Positions 33,801-43,065 of a stretch of DNA of 59,451 bases are shown here, piece after piece. The position numbers were made by a program, and so were the translations under genes. The notes beneath the pieces were generated by a model. It did no database searches. It saw only the letters and a program-made list of their open reading frames with translations, and was not told the DNA's origin. The stretch is from a virus: positions 1-59,451 of the IMG/VR virus record IMGVR_UViG_3300035670_000233, one strand, 5' to 3'. Each line of letters begins with the position of its first letter. Position 1 is the first letter of the stretch.

Positions 33801-34005
33801 GAGCGGTAGCCGTCTGTTTTCCTTGGTATTGGACAGACTCAAAGTTAAGGAGTTTACCTTGATAGGTTCTCCCACTAATCGTCCGTGTAGTATAGCTGTA
33901 GTATTGGGTGCCCGATGGCCATGCAATCTCTATGAATGGCGTAAGCTCGGTGCCTAAACGCTTCGCCAATTCTACAGCAGTATTGCTAGGTATTGTTCTA
34001 CTCAT
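30856..34005 (-). CDS. Large tail tip / baseplate-like protein
   Basis: 1049 residues. The N-terminal region (ELTPFIEIAWPSG, DDTDDSLRQLLNQH, IGKITSDIAWSEGERTLSFTV) looks like the tail hub or central tail protein of siphoviruses. The middle has a hub-like segment (VEASVRFWGYRYSNVW type). The C-terminal third has Ig-like beta segments (GTVVIFKIGSN) and an acidic stretch (DEDDSNYDPDYDP near 1000). It follows the tape measure block, as expected for a distal tail protein involved in host contact. Start at 34005 behind GGGGCGAAG. Confidence 0.7.
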   Translation of the reverse strand: MSRTIPSNTAVELAKRLGTELTPFIEIAWPSGTQYYSYTTRTISGRTYQGKLLNFESVQYQGKQTATAQVSSVSITLDDTDDSLRQLLNQHNLEHIVAKVYINYPTLSSHSDNVLLMIGKITSDIAWSEGERTLSFTVDTFITNNEVGYAPAEGDFAGLLDEAVDVTWPLCFGSINKVPAVRILGAIEGSLQSAIGPNTTSFYVDNGESFPQGRAIEIVVSGVTILGSFQGTKFTVTKMAQPEFSAGVNIGARVSGDVGENSSNVLWLSSYVNLENRYFLATIDGEKYVNYCIEQDGLRCTLSASFAANELATTGDTIDEISAVMLSSWENPSISVMVDVTAGTDAWTISDGTIVKHWTSASRFDAYVANLLPSTVLQILGKRSYKGMTVYTVIPSSYYEVTSGTALTGIDCTLIKFPKPLNEYDNQGWSGEVFVSLRSSQPNDTAPQSNTAKIIKWLLDTYATGLTTDTASFNSVAADIASYPSSFAVFDQEKVIQLCEDIAWQARCALLIENDVVYIRYLSKNPVSSVFLDEDSTVENSLVLGLSSFDSVVTKLTGTWVHNYSGDEDASHEYTYKNNISTYGLIEASRQFTIYNIEDCVKASVRFWGYRYSNVWRTASLKTFIKNTHLQVFDIGEVLYGVIGPNSINGVIESVNLDPNSPVVELGMEIAANAGTVIENPLYWWVPGIDLGTIKDPLYGLVLENDDEILEDDSSGGGITDPNNPDKETKYLVWRCTPSYIYQGLPSIFKLGLYDDPTPKTPPIKQGTWVELEVIGYKGNSIIPLHDLAKHYRYIDGGLSTFDLTITAAVELDRVHIFARAVIPRLNQDGQHTGEYDRDLTIKPDKTDDIPVDLPEEGEGLVTSVVRFTGIPVEVRRTEPFEVSVEGKEGTVVIFKIGSNTDPKDTLGAQGIQQTLTGGEDTFTLTVVGGAGADTFKIIASATPSECDPDEEIEAESGTIPIVEEDPYEPSSDEDDSNYDPDYDPVNNPEQLMALVEFQETTETGSTGTIKILQYRTRKLRVLNTGEMRITDFGDWQELLRASPCPPTS

Positions 34006-36961
34006 CTTCGCCCCTATAGAATAGAGCAAACTCAGACCATTCGCCGGCCGGCATTTCAGAACTGACTACATTAGGCAAGGATCGCAACCGCCACATGTAG
34101 TAGTTATCCTCAACAAGAACTAGTCCATTCCTTTCTTCACTAGCCAAATGGTACTTATTCCCAGTGCTTGACCTAGTATTCTCCATGTACCCAAGGTACG
34201 AGTAGATTGGAACATCAGCAAACAATGCGTAGTATTGAACCATACTCACAGTGTGTGAACCACTGGGAGCAGAATAATCGAAGTTGAATACTCCGGTTAC
34301 GTAGTTGACATCGCCAACATCCACGCTACCATTATCAACTATATTGAGTCCGCTAGTGTGATATGTTCTAACCGTTTCTGTTTCGTCCTCTGTGATGGTT
34401 ACTACGAAGACCACACTATTTGTTTTGATATTAGTTCCAAGATCACCTTCGATATCGCCAGCATTAAGAGTGGGACTGCTAACAACTTCGGGTGAAGACT
34501 CGTACATTTCCAACTGAATTGTGCTATACTGATCCCATCCAGAATAGGTGAACTCTACAGTGTTGGAATTAATCTCTACTAGTTCACTCGGCCACTTGGC
34601 GATGGATGCTGGTCCAGCATTACCTTGATTACTTCCATCCCCGAACACGTCAATACCAAGAAATTCACGTTCCACTGTTGGTGTAGTGGCCGGAATCTCA
34701 AACAGTTGTAGGTTCATAAGTTCGTAGGGATAAGAATAAGGTAACCCACCACGACCAGATGATAGATAATCAATTTCACAGAGAAACCTACGATTTCTGA
34801 TAGACGTATCGAACACCTGAATAATCTGCTCATCTTCCGCTGGGATATCGATTTGTTCTGGATATTCGTAGACCTGACCACCTGTAAGGGCAGCACTGGT
34901 CTTTTCATACCCACCACTGTCTTCATGAAAAATCTTAACTGCACCACCCACACCAGTGCCGGCGGAAGCATCCAAGGTTGCATGGTCAAGCCGAATATTG
35001 GGAGCTTTGATTAAAATACCACCACCCGCTCCCTGACCACCGTTACCACCACTGTAAGGATACACGATTACAGCACAGTTGGGAGAAGAGATGTTCTGAT
35101 AGGCTGTACCACCAGACCCTCCAAGTCCAGTACCGCTAATACTGGTAGACCCACCAGCACCACCGGCACCAGCATCAGAAGCCGACGATGCAGCAGCGGT
35201 AGCATTGCCACCATTGCTCCCATTGCCGGAAGTGTTCCCTCCCTTAACATTGATTCTAGCAGTATTACCCCCGATACCCATAATTTCAACGGATGGGCGT
35301 GTTGGTGAGGTAGCCTTACCAGAGGCATACAGCCAGATAGCTGCACCACCATTTCCACCAGCCCCACCACCACCACCGCCAGCACCAACTGCTGAGGTAG
35401 GTAAGGAACCTGTATATACACCACCACTGCCGGCTCCACCTGATCCTCCAGATCCGCCAGATCCAATATAAAGAGTGTGGCTCTTTAAAGCTTCACGATT
35501 ATTAGCGCCAATAGCATTATATCCTGCATTAACCCCATGCTGCCTGTCTCGCAAAGTAAATTCATATGGAGCATAGACTCCACATCCACCACTGATCCAG
35601 TCTTGGATACTTGTAGTAGTAGGATCTCCACGATAGGGTCCCCAACCAACTGCGCCAATACCTCCAGAACCGCCATCGAATCCTGGGTACCCAGGATTTT
35701 GCTTGATTCCGGCTGTACCAACACCGCCCCAAACACCATTACCGGTACCTCGTGCGCCTGCTGCACCAACTAGATCATGTACATGGGCAAGGCTGCCGCC
35801 GCCACCACCGCCGCCATTGCCACCTGGGTATCCACGATTACTTCCCTCAATGGTACCGTAGATGAAGATATTGGTAGCGAAAATCACTAGCCAACCACCA
35901 GACTGATCCGTACTGGAGTACCCTTTGATGTAGATAGTTTCGTTGGTTCCAACTAAGAAGTCACCAATGTAGTTATGAACTCCGCAAATCGTGCTACCAT
36001 TGGCTGGGTGCCAAGCATTACCCCCGTGGCTACCGCCACCAGTTAGAGTGAAGTCCGATGCAGGAATGTTGGCATTGCCTATTTCGGTAGAAATAATCTT
36101 AGCCTGAATATCGTGGGAACTATTAACGTCCGTATAGGCCCAGCCAATACGTGGTGAAGTACCCTTCTTATCAACTAGGTTGAAGCGAATAACCTTGGCA
36201 TCACTAGCTGTGGAAATAATCTGAGGATTATGTTCTGCTAGAGCGCCAGGTTCAACACCGAGCAACTTAGTTGTCTCACTAATCTCACTATAGTCATTAA
36301 AGATTTCATCTTCATTAGAGTCGAACCAAGCATACCACCAAGTTTGACCAATTAGGTTAGCTTGAATTGGAATCTGGTAAGAAGGGCCGGCCGCCAGATT
36401 CGACACATCATACTCAGCCTCATAGATAGGCCACCCATACATAGCTTCTGAATCATAAGCCTCGAAGTGAATGGTTCCATCCTTTGATCTACCACTTGTA
36501 GGATAGTCCACCTGCAACAAAATGTTGCCTGGAAGGATTACTACGCCATCTTCCGTGGTGGTCCAGCTTGTAATCGTCACCCCGCCAAGAGTAATGGACT
36601 CGAACTCCCCATTACCAACATTCTGGAGGTCTTGGCCATTAGCATCAACTGGACATTGCCAATTGTACCATGGTGCGGTGCATTGATCAATTAGGCCGTC
36701 CAATAGCTCTTGGACTTGCTCACAGTCGTCGACTACCCCGTCTAAGTCCGTGTCATACACAGATTTCTGCATATAGACAGATCCATCCGTGACTAGTCCT
36801 GGATAGGCCGCATTAATCGCTGCGACGGCATCAGCATCACTGTAGATTTCTTCTTCCACGCCGGTTGGTTTGAATGTACCAGTATCTGAGTCGTAGGCTA
36901 CTGGTACATACGACCCAAAAGCTACACTAACCAACAAGAAAAACAGAACTACTAGTTTCAT
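33998..36961 (-). CDS. Secreted glycine-rich fibre-like protein with signal peptide
   Basis: 987 residues. The N-terminus MKLVVLFFLLVSVAFGSYV is a signal peptide. Near 66-79 is YDTDLDGVVDDCEQ, a calcium loop of the thrombospondin type 3 kind, and near 205 DSNEDEIFNDYSE is a second acidic loop. Residues ~380-690 are very Gly/Ser-rich (GGNGGGGGGGS, GGSGGSGGAGSGG), then beta-rich. It sits between the tail tip gene and the distal tail genes, so a fibre or adhesin is likely. AAGGAG precedes the ATG at 36961. A signal peptide on such a gene is unusual. Confidence 0.7.
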   Translation of the reverse strand: MKLVVLFFLLVSVAFGSYVPVAYDSDTGTFKPTGVEEEIYSDADAVAAINAAYPGLVTDGSVYMQKSVYDTDLDGVVDDCEQVQELLDGLIDQCTAPWYNWQCPVDANGQDLQNVGNGEFESITLGGVTITSWTTTEDGVVILPGNILLQVDYPTSGRSKDGTIHFEAYDSEAMYGWPIYEAEYDVSNLAAGPSYQIPIQANLIGQTWWYAWFDSNEDEIFNDYSEISETTKLLGVEPGALAEHNPQIISTASDAKVIRFNLVDKKGTSPRIGWAYTDVNSSHDIQAKIISTEIGNANIPASDFTLTGGGSHGGNAWHPANGSTICGVHNYIGDFLVGTNETIYIKGYSSTDQSGGWLVIFATNIFIYGTIEGSNRGYPGGNGGGGGGGSLAHVHDLVGAAGARGTGNGVWGGVGTAGIKQNPGYPGFDGGSGGIGAVGWGPYRGDPTTTSIQDWISGGCGVYAPYEFTLRDRQHGVNAGYNAIGANNREALKSHTLYIGSGGSGGSGGAGSGGVYTGSLPTSAVGAGGGGGGAGGNGGAAIWLYASGKATSPTRPSVEIMGIGGNTARINVKGGNTSGNGSNGGNATAAASSASDAGAGGAGGSTSISGTGLGGSGGTAYQNISSPNCAVIVYPYSGGNGGQGAGGGILIKAPNIRLDHATLDASAGTGVGGAVKIFHEDSGGYEKTSAALTGGQVYEYPEQIDIPAEDEQIIQVFDTSIRNRRFLCEIDYLSSGRGGLPYSYPYELMNLQLFEIPATTPTVEREFLGIDVFGDGSNQGNAGPASIAKWPSELVEINSNTVEFTYSGWDQYSTIQLEMYESSPEVVSSPTLNAGDIEGDLGTNIKTNSVVFVVTITEDETETVRTYHTSGLNIVDNGSVDVGDVNYVTGVFNFDYSAPSGSHTVSMVQYYALFADVPIYSYLGYMENTRSSTGNKYHLASEERNGLVLVEDNYYMWRLRSLPNVVSSEMPAGEWSEFALFYRGEDE

Positions 36962-36972
36962 GTATTGCTCCT

Positions 36973-37221
36973 TCATGGCGTTTTAAGTAATCCTCCCTCG
37001 AACTCAAGAGTAACTGGATCGCCGGTAGTTGGGTCTACGGCCACCACTTCAATGGTGCGCCCACTACCACCGCTCAGAATCGAGGCCACAACGGCATTGA
37101 CCAGATTCTGGAAAGTTATTTTCTTTGTGGTGGCCGTACCTGTCAGGTCAGTTACGCATACCAATAAGTCTCCCGCAGCGAGCGTGGAGGAACTTGGTAG
37201 TTCTGTTATCTTCTTTGCCAT
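36973..37221 (-). CDS. Small tail-fibre-type protein
   Basis: 82 residues. MAKKITELPSSSTLAAGDLLVCVTD, then TATTKKITFQNLVN, is a pattern found at the start of phage fibre and tail proteins and as small stand-alone genes. It stands alone here before the glycine-rich protein and could be its N-terminal anchoring partner. GGAGAGACC precedes the ATG. Confidence 0.7.
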   Translation of the reverse strand: MAKKITELPSSSTLAAGDLLVCVTDLTGTATTKKITFQNLVNAVVASILSGGSGRTIEVVAVDPTTGDPVTLEFEGGLLKTP

Positions 37222-37229
37222 GGTCTCTC

Positions 37230-37592
37230 CTATACTACGATTAGGTCAAGCTTGCCCTCAAATATCTCACAGTCTTCGCCATCGCGGATAGCCGCATACT
37301 CGGAAGGTGTAGTGATTATCCTCACGCTAAACGTGCGGCTTTTCCAGTCTCTGAAAGTAACTGTTACGTTAGCATGGGCCTCTATGAAAGTAATCAGGTC
37401 TTCCACGTTCTCTGCGCTGAGTCTATCGAAGACTAGAGTGAGTCTACGACCCACCGCGGTGTATTTGTAGGTATATACCTCGCCACGCATAGAGAATAAG
37501 TTGCGTGTTTTAGTATCCAATTCATCACCATCCCCCAAAATGGGATTTGGTAAATCAAGGATATCGAGTCCTACGGAAAGTCTAATGCTCAT
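37230..37592 (-). CDS. Distal-tail-like protein A
   Basis: 120 residues. It shares the pattern (D/E)LPNPxLGxxxxxDxKTxxxxxxxGExxxY with the next gene upstream, so the two are probably paralogous. A beta-rich fold with VNVTFRDWKSRTFSVRI-type strands suits distal tail proteins. It overlaps its neighbour by 11 bases. Confidence 0.6.
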   Translation of the reverse strand: MSIRLSVGLDILDLPNPILGDGDELDTKTRNLFSMRGEVYTYKYTAVGRRLTLVFDRLSAENVEDLITFIEAHANVTVTFRDWKSRTFSVRIITTPSEYAAIRDGEDCEIFEGKLDLIVV

Positions 37593-38034
37593 AATGCAGT
37601 TCTTCCGTGTTTTCCAGCAGGACGGATTCTTCTGTTTGGGTGAGTAGATTATACGTGGTTACTGCCAGTCCGGTATAATCAAGGATCTCAAATCCCACGT
37701 CGTATGAACAATCGTCGCGGCGGGTAACGATGTTGAAAGCCGGTGTTAAGATATAGCAGGTCGATTCTGCGCCAAGATGATCTATTAGGGTTAATTCCTT
37801 ACCTGCGGTATTGGTTAGGAAGGTCTGGAGTGCCGTTACTTTAGTTCCGATTAATCCTCTAAATTCAAACTTCCTAGTAGTAATCGGAACCCTACCTACC
37901 GGAATAGCTATACGGTACTCTCCCGCGCGCGTAGTTCTAACTATGGTCTTGTGGTCCCTAGTTAGGGTATTGCCTAACAGAGGATTAGGTAGCTCTATGC
38001 TGGTCGCTGGGTCGGTGCAGGTTAGGGTAATCAT
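37582..38034 (-). CDS. Distal-tail-like protein B
   Basis: 150 residues. ATSIELPNPLLGNTLTRDHKT and TRKFEFRGLIG resemble the preceding gene, and DCSYDVGFEILDY ends the strand-rich domain. It directly follows the tape measure gene (ATGA overlap), the normal place for the distal tail protein. Confidence 0.6.
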   Translation of the reverse strand: MITLTCTDPATSIELPNPLLGNTLTRDHKTIVRTTRAGEYRIAIPVGRVPITTRKFEFRGLIGTKVTALQTFLTNTAGKELTLIDHLGAESTCYILTPAFNIVTRRDDCSYDVGFEILDYTGLAVTTYNLLTQTEESVLLENTEELHYEH

Positions 38035-41000
38035 AATGTGAGTGTTCCGCGCCTAATTTCACGCTTAATCGCATGGCCGATTGCTACGGCGTCTACACTA
38101 GCTCGACCACTACTATTAAGAGAAATATTGATGTCCCCGACGTTGGTGGTCTTGGCTGAGCCACCAGAGTAGCGATTAGTATTCATAGCCACTAGTTGAC
38201 TGTAGAATCTCTTACTGGCAACGGCATTGACCACGAACTCACCTGGGCTAAGCAGAGTTGGGATAACATCCCTGCCGGATGGAATAATTCCACCGAGTGC
38301 TCGCTTCACGGGAATATCTGACGTTGAACTAAGATTTCTTACAAATTCTGCCGTCCTCTCGAACTCTTTACGAATTTCTGCCAGCATGATCAATGTAGAC
38401 TTTGTGACTTCCTTGGTAGCCTCGTCAACAGCTTTCGTCCCAAGTCCGACATCGACCTGCAGCCCCAACATTTCCTTATTAAGTTGTAGAATCTGATTCT
38501 TAGCTTCAGCTATCTGCTGTTCTAGTTTCTGCCTGGCTTCAGAGGATAGCGAAGCTGGAATCTGAGCTTCATTGAAAATCTCGTTCAGTTTTTTGTTCCA
38601 CTCATCCCAACCAAAAAGGTCCGTAATCCATGTTCCAACTCTAGCGAATTCTTCCGTTGGAGTAGACTCTCTCCACAATGTGCCCTGTCTTCCAGCGGCG
38701 ATGAGTCTTTCTCTCAGTAATTCCCAGCTCTTTAGGCGAGCCTCATCGGCGGCCAAACTAGCATTTGCGGCCTCTATTGATTTTTGCAACTTTTCGATAG
38801 CTTGCTGACCAGCCTCTAGTGGCAGGATTTTTTCGTCCTGTTCCATTCGACCAGAGATACGATCAATTACCAGTTGTTGCCAGCGATCCAAAGCAGCGGT
38901 GTCCACACCTGGAGTCAACGTCTCAAGCAAGCTCTTGTACTCACCAGATACCTTAGCCCACTCCTCAGCTACTTTGAGAATATCCTCACGCTTACCGCCT
39001 TTATCAAGAAGATCTTTTAGTTCTTCGTCTACCTTCTCGAAAGACTTGGAGTAAAGATCCAATTCCACTTCCTGCTTACGCGCAGTAGCTAGTTCAAGCT
39101 CTTTCTGTTTGCGTTCCTCGATTAAAGCCAACTCTTGTTCTCTGAGAGCAGCCCGTGCTTCGTCTTGAGCACGCTTCACAGACTTGATTAAATCGAATTC
39201 AGCTGACTTGATTACTCCGATGTCTTCCAGTTTCTTATCCAACTGCGCTTTTTCAAGTGCAGCGGCCTCGTCAAAGTCTTGGAGGGCAGCTTGGGCTTCC
39301 TTTAGCTCCTGATTCTTAGCATAGACAGCCTCGCGTCGGTCCTTGCCCCTAGTCTCCCTTGTAGTAGTAGCAATCTCTTCTTCGATCTTAGCTACCGCCC
39401 TAACTAATTCGCGCCTCTTAAGGGCATCTTCAGCTGCTTGCTTGCCAGCCTTACTCTGCAGGTCGGCTACTTCTTCTTCGTGTTTTAGGCGAATATCATT
39501 GATCTGCTTAAGAAGCGACTGAATTTCGTTTGTGGCCCCTATAATGCGTTCGGGAGTAGCATCTTCTTCATTTCTTACCCGCCGAAGTTCAGCAATCCTA
39601 CTAAGGATTAATTCAATTTGCTTCTGGGCATTATCAGCTCCAGCAAAAGTAAGGTCAAATTGAAGGTCGCGAACAACATCCTTTGATGAATCATTGAATT
39701 CTTTTATCTTGTCCAGAGATTTGTCAATTTCGGAGATACTGTTCTTAATTACATTTACGGTATTACGGAAGGCAGATTCGATATCTTCGGCCATCAGCCC
39801 AACATCAATCTTCGTACTTTCAATGCTCTTACTTAGAGCGGTATCCATCTGAGTGACTGCTCTGCGAGTAGCAGCAATCTCTCTACCAATAAGCTGAGAA
39901 AGGCTACTGGTTACCTTCAAAGCAGCGGCCGATCTAATTTCGGCCAGTCGCTTTGCGTGTTTTTCAGCTTCACGTTGCTGATTTTCCAGATCGTCGAATA
40001 CCTTAGACTGTGCCTTGTAGTATTCCCGCGTAATCGCAGTCAACGTAACGAAGGCCACTGACAGTGCTACTACCGCTGCTACGGCGGGATTACTAAGCAT
40101 CATCAACTGTCCAAGACGCAGGAATTGGCCTAGGCGATATAGTAGTCCCACTATAGCAGCGGCTGCCACTGGGGCCGCAGCCACCAGCGTATAGAGTGCG
40201 CCCTCTACCAATGGAATTCTACTTACAAAGAGTGAGATAGCCTGTACAGCATCTTGCCCTAGGTCCACAGTGAAGAATTGTTTTAATTCCTGTAGAGCAA
40301 TTCGATTCTTGATGCCCGCATTTTGCACCATGATGTCTACGGCAGTGGTAAATTCCTTGCTTGAATTCGTGATTAGGTCAAGAGCATTGGCTGCTTTTTC
40401 GCCACCCTCACCCATGAATACCATCGTACCGCTTACGCCGCGAATACGATTAATGTATTGATAGATTTCAGTAGACGATCCATTGGTGGCTTTCTCAATC
40501 TCTCGAATAACCCCGAGCAATCCGAGAGCCTTAACTGCTGCTTCACCTGACTCGAATCCTAGCGAACGTAGAAGTTCCTTAGTCTCATCCGTGGGCTGGA
40601 TGAGCTTAATCATAATGCCGCGTAGCTGTGTGGATGCTTCATTATACTTAATACCAGCGATTGTCATTTGAGACAACATCGCCAACACTTCCTGATAACT
40701 GGCACCCAGCTGACCGGCGATAACCGTGACGTTACCGATTGTGCTGGCTAGGTCTTGCAGTTGGAATCGTCCCAAGTCAACAGCCTTGAACAAAGCTCCA
40801 GAAATCTCTGCTGACTTCGACACTTCCAAATTGTAGGAATTGAGCACCGAAGATAGGAAATTGACCGCATCAATCTGTTTGCTGTTAGTAGCGATTGCTA
40901 GCTTATTGGCTTCCTCCATGAAGCCAATAATGTCAATGCCTTTGCCCATTTGGTTGGATAGAGCTTCATAGGCGGCAGAAGCGGTATCAAGAATATCGAA

Positions 41001-41672
41001 TCCAAATGAAGCTGAAACTCCCTGCAGGGCTTCGGCCCAGGCTCTAGTGCCAGAAACAGCATCTTGGGACAGTGTTTGGATTTGACCAATCTTGATTACT
41101 AGTTCATTGGCTTGAACGACACCTTCCCTAAATCCGCTGATTAAATCGGCTGCAAAGCGGTGGGCTATTTGTACGCCAAACAACCGCATCATTGATCGCC
41201 AGCTAAGGTGCAGTTCCTCACTGGCCGTCCTAGCCTGCTTGGTGCTGCTAGTGAGGCTATTTACAGTCTGGATAGCCTGCTTTGAACCTCCAAGAGCGGC
41301 CATTTGATTATTTAACTGCGCCACGCCTTGTGCGGCCAACATTGCGTTGGCTTTAACTGCCTGTAACTGGGCAATCTGCGCGCCGATCTGTTTTGGTGGA
41401 CCGGCGATCCCACCTGCCGCATCCAAGTTCTTTTGGCGGGTAAGCTCTGCCACCATTTGCCGTAGAGCATGAGCATTAGCAAGAGCTTGCTTTTCTTGAA
41501 TTTTAATTGCTGAATTGGTATTAAGAATCTCTGTCTGAGCCTTAGACAGAGCTTTGGTCATATTGTCATAGTGGACCGTGGCAGCATTTAGAGCCGCAGT
41601 TAGACTCCTAGAGTCCCCACGAATCTCTACGGTATCCCCTTCTTCAAAGGCGGGTATGAAAGGATTATTCAT
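38031..41672 (-). CDS. Tail tape measure protein
   Basis: 1213 residues. The TP901-type core is at about 200-450 (GTRAWAEALQGVSASFGFDILDTASA, FLSSVLNSYNLEVSKSAEISGALF, LRGIMIKLIQPTDE). A hydrophobic segment near 500-560 and long coiled coils (EDIESAFRNTVNVIKNS, EEEIATTTRETRG) follow. At roughly 1.5 angstrom per residue a tail near 180 nm is expected. GGAG precedes the ATG at 41672, overlapping the upstream stop. Confidence 0.9.
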   Translation of the reverse strand: MNNPFIPAFEEGDTVEIRGDSRSLTAALNAATVHYDNMTKALSKAQTEILNTNSAIKIQEKQALANAHALRQMVAELTRQKNLDAAGGIAGPPKQIGAQIAQLQAVKANAMLAAQGVAQLNNQMAALGGSKQAIQTVNSLTSSTKQARTASEELHLSWRSMMRLFGVQIAHRFAADLISGFREGVVQANELVIKIGQIQTLSQDAVSGTRAWAEALQGVSASFGFDILDTASAAYEALSNQMGKGIDIIGFMEEANKLAIATNSKQIDAVNFLSSVLNSYNLEVSKSAEISGALFKAVDLGRFQLQDLASTIGNVTVIAGQLGASYQEVLAMLSQMTIAGIKYNEASTQLRGIMIKLIQPTDETKELLRSLGFESGEAAVKALGLLGVIREIEKATNGSSTEIYQYINRIRGVSGTMVFMGEGGEKAANALDLITNSSKEFTTAVDIMVQNAGIKNRIALQELKQFFTVDLGQDAVQAISLFVSRIPLVEGALYTLVAAAPVAAAAIVGLLYRLGQFLRLGQLMMLSNPAVAAVVALSVAFVTLTAITREYYKAQSKVFDDLENQQREAEKHAKRLAEIRSAAALKVTSSLSQLIGREIAATRRAVTQMDTALSKSIESTKIDVGLMAEDIESAFRNTVNVIKNSISEIDKSLDKIKEFNDSSKDVVRDLQFDLTFAGADNAQKQIELILSRIAELRRVRNEEDATPERIIGATNEIQSLLKQINDIRLKHEEEVADLQSKAGKQAAEDALKRRELVRAVAKIEEEIATTTRETRGKDRREAVYAKNQELKEAQAALQDFDEAAALEKAQLDKKLEDIGVIKSAEFDLIKSVKRAQDEARAALREQELALIEERKQKELELATARKQEVELDLYSKSFEKVDEELKDLLDKGGKREDILKVAEEWAKVSGEYKSLLETLTPGVDTAALDRWQQLVIDRISGRMEQDEKILPLEAGQQAIEKLQKSIEAANASLAADEARLKSWELLRERLIAAGRQGTLWRESTPTEEFARVGTWITDLFGWDEWNKKLNEIFNEAQIPASLSSEARQKLEQQIAEAKNQILQLNKEMLGLQVDVGLGTKAVDEATKEVTKSTLIMLAEIRKEFERTAEFVRNLSSTSDIPVKRALGGIIPSGRDVIPTLLSPGEFVVNAVASKRFYSQLVAMNTNRYSGGSAKTTNVGDINISLNSSGRASVDAVAIGHAIKREIRRGTLTL

Positions 41673-42327
41673 CTTCAAATTCTCCACCGGCTCCAGTTGG
41701 GATGTGTAGTCCACCAAACATTTCTTGAGCTACTAAAGCAGGTACCGTACGCTTCAATTTACGCATTTCAGTTTTGAACTGCTTCATGAAAGTCTTATTA
41801 GCCCTGCCTAAGCTATCCATAATCTTAGGTGACTTCCAACTATTGGCAGACCATCTAGGGCTAACTATCCCAACTTCATGCAGAGCATGCTGTAAAGTAC
41901 CGATAGTAACTCTGAAGGTGAATACTGCTCGTTGTGGGCTACCGTAGTAGATTCCCATTTGCTTAGAGGCTAATAGGTAACGGCCAACAGCTAGTCCAGA
42001 GGAAATCGATTTTGTATCGTGATCAGGATCATGGAAGTTTTTGGCATACCAGATGCCTTCTTTTGTTCTAGCCCGCCTAACCTTGCCGGTTCCAATGTAT
42101 CCTTGCAAACCGGCCACTTTAAGAATCCTACCCATAGGCACCAGAGTACCGATAGACATGCCAGTATCTTCGTGGCAATCACGCATTAGAAGAAACATGG
42201 TCCGTAAGGCTTCGCGGGCACAGCGATCCCACGAAGCACTTACGGATGCATGGACGCGCTTGGTAATGCGTGGCCCCTTGTAGTGGGATCGCTTACCTTT
42301 TATTTCAATGGTGGCAAACTCAGACAT
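41665..42327 (-). CDS. Unknown protein before the tape measure gene
   Basis: 220 residues, basic N-terminus (IKGKRSHYKGPRITKRVHAS), then helical and strand segments (SIGTLVPMGRIL, GIYYGSPQRAVFTFRVTIG). It sits between the chaperone pair and the tape measure, which would suit a tail completion or assembly protein. The family is not recognised. Confidence 0.5.
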   Translation of the reverse strand: MSEFATIEIKGKRSHYKGPRITKRVHASVSASWDRCAREALRTMFLLMRDCHEDTGMSIGTLVPMGRILKVAGLQGYIGTGKVRRARTKEGIWYAKNFHDPDHDTKSISSGLAVGRYLLASKQMGIYYGSPQRAVFTFRVTIGTLQHALHEVGIVSPRWSANSWKSPKIMDSLGRANKTFMKQFKTEMRKLKRTVPALVAQEMFGGLHIPTGAGGEFEDE

Positions 42328-42527
42328 TCTTTTCTCAGCTTATCTTCTTCCCAGTCTCTAAGTTGCCCATAGGCTATGATGTTACACATCACCACGTCGT
42401 TATTCGTATCCCATTCGCTGCGCACACATGGGGGTAACACTCCCAGCCTCTCACACGCTCTCCATATCGCATACTTCATTGTCCTGAATGGTGGAAACTG
42501 GCGCGTCTCAGTCCCTCCACCATCCAC
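42300..42527 (-). CDS. Tail assembly chaperone, T-like segment (frameshift candidate)
   Basis: 75 codons, in the -1 frame relative to the upstream chaperone. The domain (MKYAIWRACERLGVLPP, then AYGQLRDWEEDK) fits the T part of G-T chaperones. There is a poor GTG at 42527 and no good ribosome site. The upstream gene ends AGT TTT TAA, where a slip back by one on TTTT would enter this frame. An independent start at GTG 42527 or ATG 42479 is the alternative. Confidence 0.65.
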   Translation of the reverse strand: MDGGGTETRQFPPFRTMKYAIWRACERLGVLPPCVRSEWDTNNDVVMCNIIAYGQLRDWEEDKLRKECLSLPPLK

Positions 42528-42529
42528 GG

Positions 42530-43018
42530 TTAAAAACTTTGTAGAGCCGCCTCCATGTTATCGGGGGTTAGCCCATTCACTTGATTGATTGCTAACTGAA
42601 TCTTGTTTTGTTCAGCCTGAGTAAATCCGGCCTGAGTTAGTTCCTCTCGGAAGTTACCCCAGGTATCAGGATTATTCATGTCAACCGTTTCCCACTCCAG
42701 GTTCTCTGTAGCCTGTAGCGAGACTAATGAAATCCAGTTGGCCTTTTTAGTAGCCCAGGCATCAATGGCATCTTTGAACTTCGGATCGTCAAAGACTGCC
42801 ACTTTCTGCCCACTGGACATAATCCTGATGGGTGGCGTCGGCTGTGGGAGTAGCTTTGCCACAGCCGATTCATCCACCACTGCCTGCACCGTAATCTCGA
42901 CGAAGAATGGAACCTTCCTGCCAGTCGGTTTTCCCTCGACGATTTCCGGCTGTTCCCCTCGTGGGAACCGCAGGGTTTTCTTGTGCACAGCGTATAATTT
43001 TTGACCATTCAGCTTCAT
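42530..43018 (-). CDS. Tail assembly chaperone, G-like protein
   Basis: 162 residues. It starts MKLNGQKLYAVHKKTLRF, has VFDDPKFKDAIDAWATKKANW and ends FREELTQAGFTQAEQNKIQLAINQVN, a helical C-terminus seen in G-like chaperones. Its place between the tail tube and the tape measure is as in lambda-like phages. It may also be made as a longer frameshifted product with the downstream T-like segment. AAGGAAAGTACC precedes the ATG. Confidence 0.75.
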   Translation of the reverse strand: MKLNGQKLYAVHKKTLRFPRGEQPEIVEGKPTGRKVPFFVEITVQAVVDESAVAKLLPQPTPPIRIMSSGQKVAVFDDPKFKDAIDAWATKKANWISLVSLQATENLEWETVDMNNPDTWGNFREELTQAGFTQAEQNKIQLAINQVNGLTPDNMEAALQSF

Positions 43019-43065
43019 GGTACTTTCCTTTTTGTATATCTCTAACTATAACTTATAGTTGATTG

